DNA of 64,000 nucleotides from JBGSUZ01 sp964404895 (lineage in GTDB: Bacteria; Bacillota; Clostridia; Peptostreptococcales; Acidaminobacteraceae). The translations under genes and the position numbers were made by a program. The first letter of the stretch is position 1. Every line of letters starts with the position of its first letter. The DNA lies in the NCBI GenBank assembly GCA_964404895.1, contig CAYOLV010000009.1, positions 13,352 to 77,351 on the forward strand, written 5' to 3'. This document shows, piece by piece, positions 23,799 to 31,841 of the stretch. The notes under the pieces were generated by a model. That model ran no database searches, had not been told where the DNA came from, and was given only the letters and a program-made list of their open reading frames with translations.

Positions 23799-24770
23799 AT
23801 GGAGCATTTTGAAATATTACTCAAAGGAAGTTTAACTTCACATAGTTTTTATAATCAAGTATTGAGTGAACTTCATGAGTTCTACTTAAATAGAGAAAAA
23901 AAACAAGTAGTTATTAATTTTTCCGAAGTTACTTCCATTGATGCTTTAGTTGTTCCAAATTTATTGTGTGTTGGTTATATTATCAAAATTACAACTGGTA
24001 TAGCACCATTTTTTTTAATACCACATAGTATTCAACATTCTAAAATTAAAAAATACTTAATTGATATTGAATTTTATAGTCTTGCAAGAAAATTTGAATT
24101 ATTCGAATTTGATGATTATTTTGATTGCGGATTGGAAGGGTACAAAATAAATGATATCAATAAGACAATATACATAGATGGATTTGAATCTGATGTAGAA
24201 ACATATTCAAAACTCACAAAGCTATTTAGTAACTTTAAATCGAAGCAATTAGTTGAGTTTGCGAATTATAACGTGTATTCAAATAATGATAATGACCTAG
24301 TTTACTTCTGTATGGAAATGGTGATAAATGCAAAAAAACATGGTAAGAGTTTTTGCTTTTTAACTGTTCAATATAATGACTACCTAAAAAGAATGCTTAT
24401 ATCACTATCAGATTGTGGAATAGGTTTCAAGCGATCCTTGCTAGATAATGGAGATGTTAGCAAAAAAAATGATGATTTTAGTGAATTTGAAGGAATTATA
24501 CATGGACTTTTTAAAAGAAGAGATAGTGAAATATATGGATTATATAATATTTTAGACAAAATTTCATCTAACAACGGAGTGATGAGAGTACATTCTATGG
24601 ATACACAGATAATATTTACAAAATATTTATTTTCTAGATTAAAAAATAATGAGTTCAGTGATATTTATACTTTTGACAAGAATTTCAGCTTGAGCAAAAA
24701 TGTCAGAAATAATTTAAAATATAAGGGAGTTCATATTGAAATAGAACTACCTATCACAGATATAAGATAG
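23799..24770 (+). CDS. STAS-like + GHKL ATPase protein (cassette gene 1)
   Basis: A 323-residue two-domain protein. Residues about 1-100 have a STAS-like pattern (KKQVVINFSEVTSIDALVVPNLL). Residues about 150-290 carry GHKL ATPase motifs: N box EMVINAKKHG (E173, N177, H181), G1 box SDCGIGF (D205, G207, G209), then a Gly-rich YGLYNILDKISSNNG (246-260). This pairs the two halves of a sigma-regulatory switch (STAS antagonist and anti-sigma-type kinase) in one chain. ATG 23799 follows GGGAGGT. First gene of an AT-rich four-gene run; function unknown. Confidence 0.75.
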   Translation: MEHFEILLKGSLTSHSFYNQVLSELHEFYLNREKKQVVINFSEVTSIDALVVPNLLCVGYIIKITTGIAPFFLIPHSIQHSKIKKYLIDIEFYSLARKFELFEFDDYFDCGLEGYKINDINKTIYIDGFESDVETYSKLTKLFSNFKSKQLVEFANYNVYSNNDNDLVYFCMEMVINAKKHGKSFCFLTVQYNDYLKRMLISLSDCGIGFKRSLLDNGDVSKKNDDFSEFEGIIHGLFKRRDSEIYGLYNILDKISSNNGVMRVHSMDTQIIFTKYLFSRLKNNEFSDIYTFDKNFSLSKNVRNNLKYKGVHIEIELPITDIR

Positions 24771-24797
24771 AAATAAGTAAAGGGTGGTTAAGAATCT

Positions 24798-25829
24798 ATG
24801 ATATTTTTTGAAAATGAAAAAAAAGATATTTTGGCAATTCCAATTTCTATCAATATACTTAAGTTATCTTTAGATGAAAACATTCTTAAAGCTAATTTTA
24901 ATTTTAAGTTCGATCAAAAGAAATATTTATCAGAAGAGTTCATGAATTCCTTATATAAATTTGTTGAAGAAAAGCACACAAAATATAAAACAATCATTAT
25001 TGATATGGAGTTTGTTGATTATTATGCGGCTAGGGCATTCTCAAATTTTAAGTCCTTAATTGAATCTGGAAATATAGTAATTATAAATATAAACGATCAG
25101 ACAGAACTTATTAAATTGTTTAGCAGCGACTTATCGTCAGATAAGATAAGTATTGATAATAATATGATATTTTACTATTTGAATAATAAAGAAGTCCTAG
25201 AAAATATAGAAGAAGATTATAAGTTAATTGTAAAAAATGTAATAACGGAAATTGTTAATTATTGTACAGAAACAAAAGATCAATTTTTAAACTCTTCAAG
25301 CATATGGTGCAATAAGTATATAAACTTAAAAAAAATATTTTTAAATGTAGATTACACACTTATAATAGTTCACCAAATGTCAAAACATATAATAAATGAG
25401 AATGATTTTAGCAACTATGATGCTTTAATTTGTACAAGCAAGACTGGTGCGGCGTTTGCCAATTTATTAGGGCATGCATTATCAAAAAAAGTAGTGTATT
25501 GTATTTCTATTGGACCGGTATTTGCAGTTGAAAATAATATTTTTTTTGATGAGCTTTTGGAAAATAAAAGATACCTTTATATATGTGATTTTATATGTTT
25601 AGGAACTGAAATTAAAATAATTAATGCAATCATTAGTCGAAAAAAATCAGTTTTAGTAGGTGGACTTGGTATCGCTTCATATATAGATTTAAAACAACCT
25701 GAGCTTAATAATTCAATACTTAATAGAGTTTATAGTCTCATTAATGTGGATAATAGAAGTTTTAATTATAAAATTTCTAACAGTTTAGAAAATTTAAGGG
25801 AGATTGAAAATGGCAAAGATAGCCTATAA
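24798..25829 (+). CDS. STAS-like + phosphoribosyltransferase-like protein (cassette gene 2)
   Basis: A 343-residue protein. N-terminal residues about 50-110 again look STAS-like (YKTIIIDMEFVDYYAARAFSNF). After a helical middle, residues about 205-300 have the order of a type I phosphoribosyltransferase: YDALICTSKTGAAFANLLGHAL, then YLYICDFICLGTEIKIINAI in place of the PRPP loop (usual form hhhDDhhsTGxT). The loop keeps Asp but lacks the TGxT, so catalysis may be altered or lost. ATG 24798 follows AAAGGGTGG. Its 3' end overlaps the next gene by 20 bases. Confidence 0.65.
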   Translation: MIFFENEKKDILAIPISINILKLSLDENILKANFNFKFDQKKYLSEEFMNSLYKFVEEKHTKYKTIIIDMEFVDYYAARAFSNFKSLIESGNIVIININDQTELIKLFSSDLSSDKISIDNNMIFYYLNNKEVLENIEEDYKLIVKNVITEIVNYCTETKDQFLNSSSIWCNKYINLKKIFLNVDYTLIIVHQMSKHIINENDFSNYDALICTSKTGAAFANLLGHALSKKVVYCISIGPVFAVENNIFFDELLENKRYLYICDFICLGTEIKIINAIISRKKSVLVGGLGIASYIDLKQPELNNSILNRVYSLINVDNRSFNYKISNSLENLREIENGKDSL

Positions 25830-27465
25830 GTACAAGAGTATGGAATGTTATTCTAATATGACATGTGAATATAAAGATGCATTTGACTCCCTGGCTGAAT
25901 ATTACGGTTCAATGTTGAACGAAGGTAATCCAATTAGAAATATATACTTTACTAATCACAATTTTGATGATCATTGCTGTAATATGTATAAAATAATTAG
26001 TGAGGTTATCTTATCTAAAGAACTTTCATATGATGTTAAATTCGGTTTATCAACTGAAGAGCTATACTTACTAAATGTGGCGGTATTATTTCATGACTAT
26101 TCTATGCGCGTTTTAAATTCTTCTAGAGATAGTCACTCGACAGAATCTGGAGACTTTCTTAATAATGAAATTCAAACGGAGACTGTTCTACAGAGGGAAG
26201 GCAAGCTAGATCAAGTTCAGATTGATATATTAAGTTCAATTATTGAGTATCATAGTGATAGTGCTGTAAAAAATGACTTTTTACAACTCGATTTTGAGGC
26301 AAATGGTTACGGTATAGTTAGAAGTAAATTATTAGCTGCAATATTGAGATTTGCAGATGAGTTAGACATAACCGTAACAAGAATAGGAACTCAAATACAG
26401 TATAAAAAATTGGATACTACTATTCCAGAACAAAATAACTCATTGAAACATTGGATTTTATTAGAATTATTTAAGTCAGTTTTCTCAAAAAAAGACGGAG
26501 TAATCTACATTGAAACTAATGATAAGAGAATAGCAAAAGAAAAAAATGAAAACTTAAAGCAAACATTACTTGATATACTAAAAAAGATGGAAAAGCTTAA
26601 ATCAGAGTTCGTACTATTTAAGTCAACTATAAATGAATACGAATCTGCAAAATCGTTTATTCGTTTAGAAGGTATTGAGTTAATGAGTGAAAAATACTCC
26701 ACTAATATTGAAGATTTGATAACAAATACTGTTAGTGATATAGAAACAACGCCATCTATAGAAATTAAGAAAGTAGTAGAAGAGACTATTAATAACGATA
26801 TAAATGTTCCTCTTTTATTGCATACTCAGCCAAAGTTAATAGATTCATCCTTCAGTGAAAAAATGTACAAAAAAATAAATGAAGATAAGCTAAATAAAAC
26901 AGGCCATTTCTTAATGAATAAAAATTATTGTGCGCGAGATTGGATAGATACAAGATTTTTAATTGAAGATGACGATTTTTGTAAGGACATGTTAGATGTA
27001 ATGTGTAAACATATTACTAATTCATCGTATGACAAAGACGCAATCATATTAGGTATAGGATATGAAGGTGTAATTATGGCTTCAAAAATCGGCTTTATTT
27101 TAGGACGTAAATTCTCCTTTGTAATACCGACTATAAATCATTGTCATATTGATAAACATGAGGTAGATCTATTAGATGAGCTGAAAGAAAGTAAAATTAT
27201 AATTATAACTGATGTAGTATCTACATATACCACAATAAATGATATCATTAGTGAATATAAGTTTGATAAAAAGAATTTAATCGCCTTATACTCTATACTT
27301 TATAGATCACCGGACACTTGTAATTTTTATAACGATTTTCTAAATTTAGCAGATAAAACATTTACACTAAATAATTCATTTAGTATAGAAATTGCACAGA
27401 AAAGTAAATGTAAGTTTCTAAGTCAATGTGTCGCACATAATAGAATTGGAGGTTATGAAATATGA
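25810..27465 (+). CDS. HD phosphohydrolase + phosphoribosyltransferase protein (cassette gene 3)
   Basis: A 551-residue protein. Residues about 45-190 form an HD domain: NHNFDDH (H50/H55), LFHDYSM (H95, D96), IIEYHSDS (H148) and ILRFADELDIT (D183 or D186), the full set of metal ligands. Residues about 410-500 resemble a PRTase: AIILGIGYEGVIMASKIGFILG, then KIIIITDVVSTYTTINDII, which matches the OPRT-type loop except Gly replaced by Tyr. ATG 25810 follows AAGGGAG. A plausible nucleotide-hydrolysing and base-transferring enzyme, translationally coupled to thyX by a 4-base overlap. Confidence 0.75.
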   Translation: MAKIAYKYKSMECYSNMTCEYKDAFDSLAEYYGSMLNEGNPIRNIYFTNHNFDDHCCNMYKIISEVILSKELSYDVKFGLSTEELYLLNVAVLFHDYSMRVLNSSRDSHSTESGDFLNNEIQTETVLQREGKLDQVQIDILSSIIEYHSDSAVKNDFLQLDFEANGYGIVRSKLLAAILRFADELDITVTRIGTQIQYKKLDTTIPEQNNSLKHWILLELFKSVFSKKDGVIYIETNDKRIAKEKNENLKQTLLDILKKMEKLKSEFVLFKSTINEYESAKSFIRLEGIELMSEKYSTNIEDLITNTVSDIETTPSIEIKKVVEETINNDINVPLLLHTQPKLIDSSFSEKMYKKINEDKLNKTGHFLMNKNYCARDWIDTRFLIEDDDFCKDMLDVMCKHITNSSYDKDAIILGIGYEGVIMASKIGFILGRKFSFVIPTINHCHIDKHEVDLLDELKESKIIIITDVVSTYTTINDIISEYKFDKKNLIALYSILYRSPDTCNFYNDFLNLADKTFTLNNSFSIEIAQKSKCKFLSQCVAHNRIGGYEI

Positions 27466-28085
27466 ATGTGATATCAGCATACTATGATATTATGGATACG
27501 GTAGATGGTAATGCAATTTTAAAGAGACTAGAATTATATGGAAGAACATGTTATAAAAGCGAACTGAATGTAACCAATGAATCTGCAACAAAATTCATTA
27601 AATCCATTATTGATAGTGGACACGAGTCAGTTATTGAACACGAGAAAGTGACTGTTAAGATAATTTGTGATCGAGGCATATCACATGAATTAGTGAGACA
27701 TAGAATTGCAAGTTATAGTCAAGAAAGTACTAGATATTGTAATTATGCAAATGATCGATTTAATAACGAATTAACCTTTATAAGACCATATTTTTGGGAT
27801 GAGAAAAGTGAACAATACTCAGAATGGTTAAGAATCGTTGGAGAAATTGAAAAGACATACTTTAAGTTACTTTCTTGTGGTGCGAAACCAGAAGAGGCGC
27901 GCAGCATACTTCCTAATAGTTTGAAAACGGAAGTTGTGGTAACAATGAATTTGCGTGAATGGAGACATTTTTTTAAACTTAGAACTACAGCTAAAGCTCA
28001 TCCTCAAATGAGAGAAATAGCGATACCTTTATTATTAGAAATGAAGAAAGTAATACCAGTAATATTTGATGATATCAATATTTAG
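27462..28085 (+). CDS. thyX: Flavin-dependent thymidylate synthase (cassette gene 4)
   Basis: A 207-residue ThyX. The signature RHR(X7)S is intact at residues 79-89 (RHRIASYSQES), followed by TRYCNY. Also seen are YGRTCYKS, SGHESVIEHEKV and RSILPNSLKTEVVVTMNLREWRHFFKLRT, all conserved in the family. It makes dTMP from dUMP using FAD, NADPH and methylene-folate. Its ATG overlaps the HD-PRTase stop, so it is part of the cassette rather than an independent host gene. Base composition is as AT-rich as its partners. Confidence 0.95.
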   Translation: MNVISAYYDIMDTVDGNAILKRLELYGRTCYKSELNVTNESATKFIKSIIDSGHESVIEHEKVTVKIICDRGISHELVRHRIASYSQESTRYCNYANDRFNNELTFIRPYFWDEKSEQYSEWLRIVGEIEKTYFKLLSCGAKPEEARSILPNSLKTEVVVTMNLREWRHFFKLRTTAKAHPQMREIAIPLLLEMKKVIPVIFDDINI

Positions 28086-28583
28086 TTTAGTGATTCAAAA
28101 AAACATTTTTTAGTTGCCACTAGGCACTAGCCGATAGCCAAGTAGAAAAGAAGCGTATAAAAATAGAGTTAGTATATGTTTAATACTTTGCAACAACTGT
28201 AAGATGAATATTCACATTAAAATATTGGTGTCTGACACTCTTTGCAACGCATTTCTATAAAGCAAGTAATTTTGTCTTGAATAAAACAATAAGTTAATGA
28301 AATAATGAGTAAAATCCACTAGCATTTGATAATCACACATTATAAATAAAATCGTTGAATAATTAATATTCAGCGATTTTATTGTTTAAACGGTATATAA
28401 AGAAGAAAGTTCAAATCTACAATACATATTTAAGTATATTAATGAGCGTGGATGAATAAATATAACGACTAATTCAAGTTGTAAATATATGGAGTGCAAT
28501 GCTCAGTGCAATAACCCACAAAAAATAAAAAAATACTCAGCCTTAGATATATCTAAAACCAAGCATTTTAAGCGATTGTAAGA
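28086..28583. other. Non-coding stretch between cassette and tRNA-Arg
   Basis: No convincing open frame. It holds a GTGTCTGACAC palindrome (28228-28238), the inverted repeat at 28345-28383 and otherwise AT-rich sequence. It is the place where the prophage right end (attR) would be expected. Confidence 0.6.
28345..28383. terminator. Bidirectional terminator downstream of thyX
   Basis: Sixteen-base arms 28345-28360 and 28368-28383 with one G-T mismatch, 7-base loop, A-rich before and T-rich after. Likely end of the cassette transcript and of anything coming from the tRNA side. Confidence 0.7.
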
Positions 28584-28660
28584 TGGTGCGACCAGAGGGA
28601 TTCGAACCCCCGACCTTCTGATTCGTAGTCAGACACTCTATCCAGCTGAGCTATGATCGC
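28584..28660 (-). tRNA. tRNA-Arg (anticodon ACG)
   Basis: Reading the minus strand: acceptor GCGATCA pairs with TGGTCGC, discriminator A, encoded CCA; D arm AGCTCAGCTGGATAGAG; anticodon arm CTGACTACGAATCAG with loop CTACGAA, anticodon ACG; T arm GGGGGTTCGAATCCCTC. All four stems fold. Its 3' end points to the prophage side. Confidence 0.96.
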
Positions 28661-28758
28661 GTAATGTGATTGTTGTACGTTTAACTTTGCTGTGACACAA
28701 GAATTAGTATAGTAGATTTAAGACTGCGCGTCAAGGGTTTTGACCAAAAAAATAAAAT

Positions 28759-28793
28759 GGAAGCACGTTTTAACTTAAGGGGGATGTGCTTCC
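28759..28793 (-). terminator. Minus-strand terminator-like hairpin
   Basis: GGAAGCAC (28759-28766) pairs with GTGCTTCC (28786-28793). On the minus strand it is followed by ATTTTATTTTTTT. No minus-strand gene lies just to the right, so its purpose is unclear. Confidence 0.45.
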
Positions 28794-28944
28794 TAGTGGG
28801 GGAGTGTATTCCTGATTGTGGGAATCAGTATTTGTTTACAAGACCATTCTATCTTTGTATTCTTAGAAATCTATTAAGGTAAGGTTAAAGCTATGTTACC
28901 AAAGAGTTTCAAAATAGTTTCAAAGGTATGAGTATAAGTTTCAG

Positions 28945-28981
28945 AAGCCCATGATTTCATTCATGAGTTGATTGGGCTTTT
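28945..28981 (+). terminator. Hairpin upstream of Nudix-like gene
   Basis: AAGCCCA pairs with TGGGCTT, enclosing a second CATGA/TCATG stem, followed by TTTTGGG. It may be an attenuator in the leader of the gene at 29036. Confidence 0.4.
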
Positions 28982-29035
28982 GGGTGGGTATATATACTTT
29001 AGGCGTTATAAAACTGCGAAAGGAAGTGAATAATT

Positions 29036-29449
29036 ATGGAACAAGCAACTGTTCTTTTGCTCCCGTACAGAAAAAAATTGAATCAATTACAGTATCTTTT
29101 GCAAAAAGCTTTGATTCCTTCTTGGGATCAAAGGAAGGATATTTGTGGCATTTGTTTTCAAGCAGATATTGAGCAGATTGAAAAAGCTATTTTAGAGACG
29201 TTAAAAAACGATTACGGGTATTTGGTAGATCCTATTCATATTAATAGTTTAGGTGTTTGCGCAGGCGACCGTTCAACCAGCAATACTTATTATTTGTACG
29301 CGGTGGATCTGTCGAAAGCAAAATCAGTGGATGATGCCCTGCATGAAGAATCGGATCTTCACTTTTGGGCAACAGATCTGACTTTGCTAGAGAGCATTGA
29401 TGCTCAATTAATTGCCTGTTATGCAAAAATACAATATATTCTCTTATAA
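29036..29449 (+). CDS. Nudix-like protein lacking the catalytic box
   Basis: A 137-residue protein. The frame of a Nudix domain is recognisable: a first strand (ATVLLLPYRKKLNQLQYLLQK), a strand-loop at ICGICFQA and the helix EQIEKAILETLKNDYG. It aligns with the Nudix box region AxxREhxEExG, but the Arg and all catalytic Glu are replaced (ETLKND). The later WATDLTLLESIDA resembles the usual Nudix C-terminal end. It is probably a non-hydrolysing member or a binding/regulatory protein. ATG 29036 follows AAAGGAAGTG. Assignment is by eye. Confidence 0.5.
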   Translation: MEQATVLLLPYRKKLNQLQYLLQKALIPSWDQRKDICGICFQADIEQIEKAILETLKNDYGYLVDPIHINSLGVCAGDRSTSNTYYLYAVDLSKAKSVDDALHEESDLHFWATDLTLLESIDAQLIACYAKIQYILL

Positions 29450-29543
29450 TTTTTTTACAAGTGAAAAAGGTGGAAAGACTTAGCTTTTTAAGGTCTTTAC
29501 ACCTTTTTTATATGCATGGATAAAAATTTAAAATGAGTGAACC

Positions 29544-29616
29544 GATACAATTTTCAAAAATAAACCCTGACAAATCAAGATATTGTATCTATAATAACAA
29601 ATATAAAGATACAATA
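29544..29616 (+). promoter_or_regulatory. pdxST promoter with GATACAAT operator repeats
   Basis: Promoter CTGACA (29567-29572), 17-base spacer, TATAAT (29590-29595). TATTGTATCT (29581-29590) and AGATACAATA (29607-29616) form a perfect 10-base inverted repeat flanking the -10 and start region. A third GATACAAT lies at 29544-29551. The layout suits a PdxR (MocR-type) regulator. Confidence 0.75.
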
Positions 29617-29638
29617 ATACATATAAGGAGTGTAAAGT

Positions 29639-30517
29639 ATGCAAAAACAGTATGATTTAAACATGAACTTAGCGCAAATGTTAAAAGGTGGCGTCATTAT
29701 GGACGTGACCACACCAGAAGAAGCAATCATTGCAGAACGCGCAGGAGCAGTTGCGGTTATGGCATTGGAACGTGTACCTTCGGACATCAGAAAAATGGGT
29801 GGGGTTGCAAGAATGTCTGACCCGCAGATGATTAAGTCTATTCAAGCTGCGGTGAGCATTCCAGTCATGGCGAAAGTTAGGATTGGTCATTTCGTCGAGG
29901 CTCAGGTCCTTGAAGCTTTAGATATTGATTTTATCGACGAGAGTGAGGTTTTAACTATGGCCGATGATCTGTATCATATTGAGAAGACTAAGTTTAAAGC
30001 CCCATTTGTTTGCGGCGCTAGAAATTTAGGTGAGGCGCTGAGAAGAATCGGAGAAGGCGCGGCAATGATTAGAACAAAAGGCGAAGCTGGAACGGGCAAT
30101 GTAGTTGAAGCGGTTAAACATATGAGAGCCATCAGTGCAGAGATTCAACGTGCGGCTGGGACGCCTAAGGAAGGTTTAATGACTTTAGCAAAAGAATACG
30201 GGGTGCCTTACGATCTATTGGTCAAAACGGCAGAATTAAAAAGATTACCAGTTGTAAACTTTGCCGCTGGTGGAATAGCAACCCCAGCTGATGCAGCTTT
30301 AATGATGCAACTGGGTTGTGATGGGGTATTTGTAGGTTCAGGTATCTTTAAATCTTCTAATCCTGAACTGATGGCGCATGCCATTGTTAAAGCGGTAGCT
30401 TGTTATGATCAGCCTGAAGTTGTAGCTCAAGTTTCGGAAGGACTTGGCGAAGCCATGAAAGGCATTGCGATTGAACATATTGAATCCCATATGAGACTTG
30501 CTGAAAGAGGGTGCTAG
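29639..30517 (+). CDS. pdxS: Pyridoxal 5'-phosphate synthase subunit PdxS
   Basis: A 292-residue TIM-barrel synthase making PLP from ribose 5-phosphate, glyceraldehyde 3-phosphate and ammonia supplied by PdxT. Family sequence is unmistakable: MLKGGVIMDVTTPEEAIIAERAGAVAVMALERVPSDIR (with the first active-site region), KVRIGHFVEAQVLEALDIDFIDESEVLT, FVCGARNLGEALRRIGEGAAMIRTKGEAGTGNV. Ribosome binding site AAGGAGTG. Cotranscribed with pdxT, 3 bases downstream. Confidence 0.98.
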   Translation: MQKQYDLNMNLAQMLKGGVIMDVTTPEEAIIAERAGAVAVMALERVPSDIRKMGGVARMSDPQMIKSIQAAVSIPVMAKVRIGHFVEAQVLEALDIDFIDESEVLTMADDLYHIEKTKFKAPFVCGARNLGEALRRIGEGAAMIRTKGEAGTGNVVEAVKHMRAISAEIQRAAGTPKEGLMTLAKEYGVPYDLLVKTAELKRLPVVNFAAGGIATPADAALMMQLGCDGVFVGSGIFKSSNPELMAHAIVKAVACYDQPEVVAQVSEGLGEAMKGIAIEHIESHMRLAERGC

Positions 30518-30520
30518 TCG

Positions 30521-31102
30521 GTGCTAAAAATCGGTGTCTTAGGTCTTCAAGGCGGGGTAGAAGAACATATTCAGATGCTGGAGACTTTAGAAAACGTCAG
30601 TCCGGTCTGGGTTCGTACCCACAAGGACTTTGAGGGGATTGACGGATTGATTTTGCCAGGCGGAGAAAGTACCACATTAGGGAAGCTTTTACATCGGCTA
30701 GAACTTATGAATTTTTTGAAAGATAAAATTGCATCAGGGCTCCCAGTTTGGGGCACTTGTGCGGGGATGATTCTCTTGGCGGACGCTGTTGAGGGGCAAG
30801 AAGAAAGTTACCTTAAACAGCTTCATGTGACGGTTTCAAGAAATGCTTTTGGCAGACAATTGGATAGTTTTGACAAGCTAGATCGAATTCCAAAAGTGTC
30901 TGAACTGCCTATTAACATGAGGTTTATTCGAGCGCCTCGTATCGTCAAATGGGAAGAAGACGCAGTTGAAGTCCTTTATGCAATTGATGGATTTCCTGTA
31001 GCTGTCAGACAAGGCTCTATCTTAGCCACTTCCTTCCACCCAGAACTTGTTGGTGAGAATCAAATACATCAATATTTTGTGGATATGATATATAAAATTT
31101 AG
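30521..31102 (+). CDS. pdxT: Pyridoxal 5'-phosphate synthase glutaminase PdxT
   Basis: A 193-residue class I glutaminase. Motifs: IGVLGLQGGVEEH, LPGGESTTLGKLL, the nucleophile Cys in VWGTCAGMILLA and the His-Glu pair in SFHPEL. It releases ammonia from glutamine and channels it to PdxS. GTG start 30521, directly after the pdxS stop; the end of pdxS supplies the ribosome binding site (GAGGGTG). Confidence 0.97.
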   Translation: MLKIGVLGLQGGVEEHIQMLETLENVSPVWVRTHKDFEGIDGLILPGGESTTLGKLLHRLELMNFLKDKIASGLPVWGTCAGMILLADAVEGQEESYLKQLHVTVSRNAFGRQLDSFDKLDRIPKVSELPINMRFIRAPRIVKWEEDAVEVLYAIDGFPVAVRQGSILATSFHPELVGENQIHQYFVDMIYKI

Positions 31103-31138
31103 TTAACTTTTCCCCAAATTAAATCGCGCATGATATGA

Positions 31139-31188
31139 TAAAAGAGGTTGGATGAAATATGAAATTATATTTTATTCAACCTCTTTTA
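31139..31188 (+). terminator. Terminator after pdxT
   Basis: TAAAAGAGGTTG (31139-31150) pairs with CAACCTCTTTTA (31177-31188); the stem extends further inward. The right arm itself includes TTTT. It lies just before the tag gene. Confidence 0.75.
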
Positions 31189-31213
31189 CTTTTGAAACAT
31201 TGGAGGAGAACGG

Positions 31214-31798
31214 ATGGGACGTTGCACCTGGTGTATTGGAAATGAGCTGTATGAAAACTATCACGACAGAGAATGGGGAAGGCTTGCGGCGGATGATCAA
31301 ACGCAGTTTGAGTTTTTGGTTTTAGAATCTGCACAAGCGGGTCTTAATTGGTTGACCATCTTAAAGAAGAGAGAAAACTATAGGATGGCTTATGATCAGT
31401 TTAACCCGATCTTAGTTGCCCAATACGATGAAGTTAAAATTGAAGAATTGATGAGTAATGCAGGTATTGTGAGAAATCGAAGGAAAATAGAAGCTTCTAT
31501 TAAAAATGCAAAAGTGTTTTTAGAGATTGTGAAAGAATTTGGTTCATTTGCAACCTATTTGCTTCAATTTAATGAGGGCAAAGTTGTGGTAAATCACTGG
31601 ACTTCACTCAATGAAGTTCCAGCAACAACAACGTTGTCAGATACGATCAGTAAAGATCTTAAGAAACGTGGTTGCGGCTTTTTAGGCTCAACGATTATAT
31701 ATGCTCATTTACAAGCGACTGGTATTGTTATGGACCATGTGACCAGTTGCCCCTGTTATTCTGAAATAGTAAAACAACTGGATTCTAAGTTTGTTTAA
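31214..31798 (+). CDS. tag: DNA-3-methyladenine glycosylase I
   Basis: A 194-residue Tag glycosylase that removes 3-methyladenine. Signatures: N-terminal CTWCIGNELYENYHDREWG (zinc Cys and His), FEFLVLESAQAGLNWLTILKKRENYR, and the C-terminal zinc-ligand region HLQATGIVMDHVTSCPCY. Length is normal. ATG 31214 follows GGAGGAGAAC. Confidence 0.96.
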   Translation: MGRCTWCIGNELYENYHDREWGRLAADDQTQFEFLVLESAQAGLNWLTILKKRENYRMAYDQFNPILVAQYDEVKIEELMSNAGIVRNRRKIEASIKNAKVFLEIVKEFGSFATYLLQFNEGKVVVNHWTSLNEVPATTTLSDTISKDLKKRGCGFLGSTIIYAHLQATGIVMDHVTSCPCYSEIVKQLDSKFV

Positions 31799-31841
31799 TG
31801 TATCACTTTCAAAGATCAGATCAAAAAAGGGAGGCATCATC

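Larger units (their letters stand above)
28661..29035. other. Non-coding stretch with two hairpins
   Basis: It contains the tRNA promoter region, a minus-strand terminator-like hairpin (28759-28793) and a hairpin at 28945-28981. I see no gene here. Confidence 0.5.

Noticed and set aside
1..28085. CRISPR array or insertion sequence
   Set aside because: No regularly spaced repeats and no transposase gene were found in this or the remaining window.
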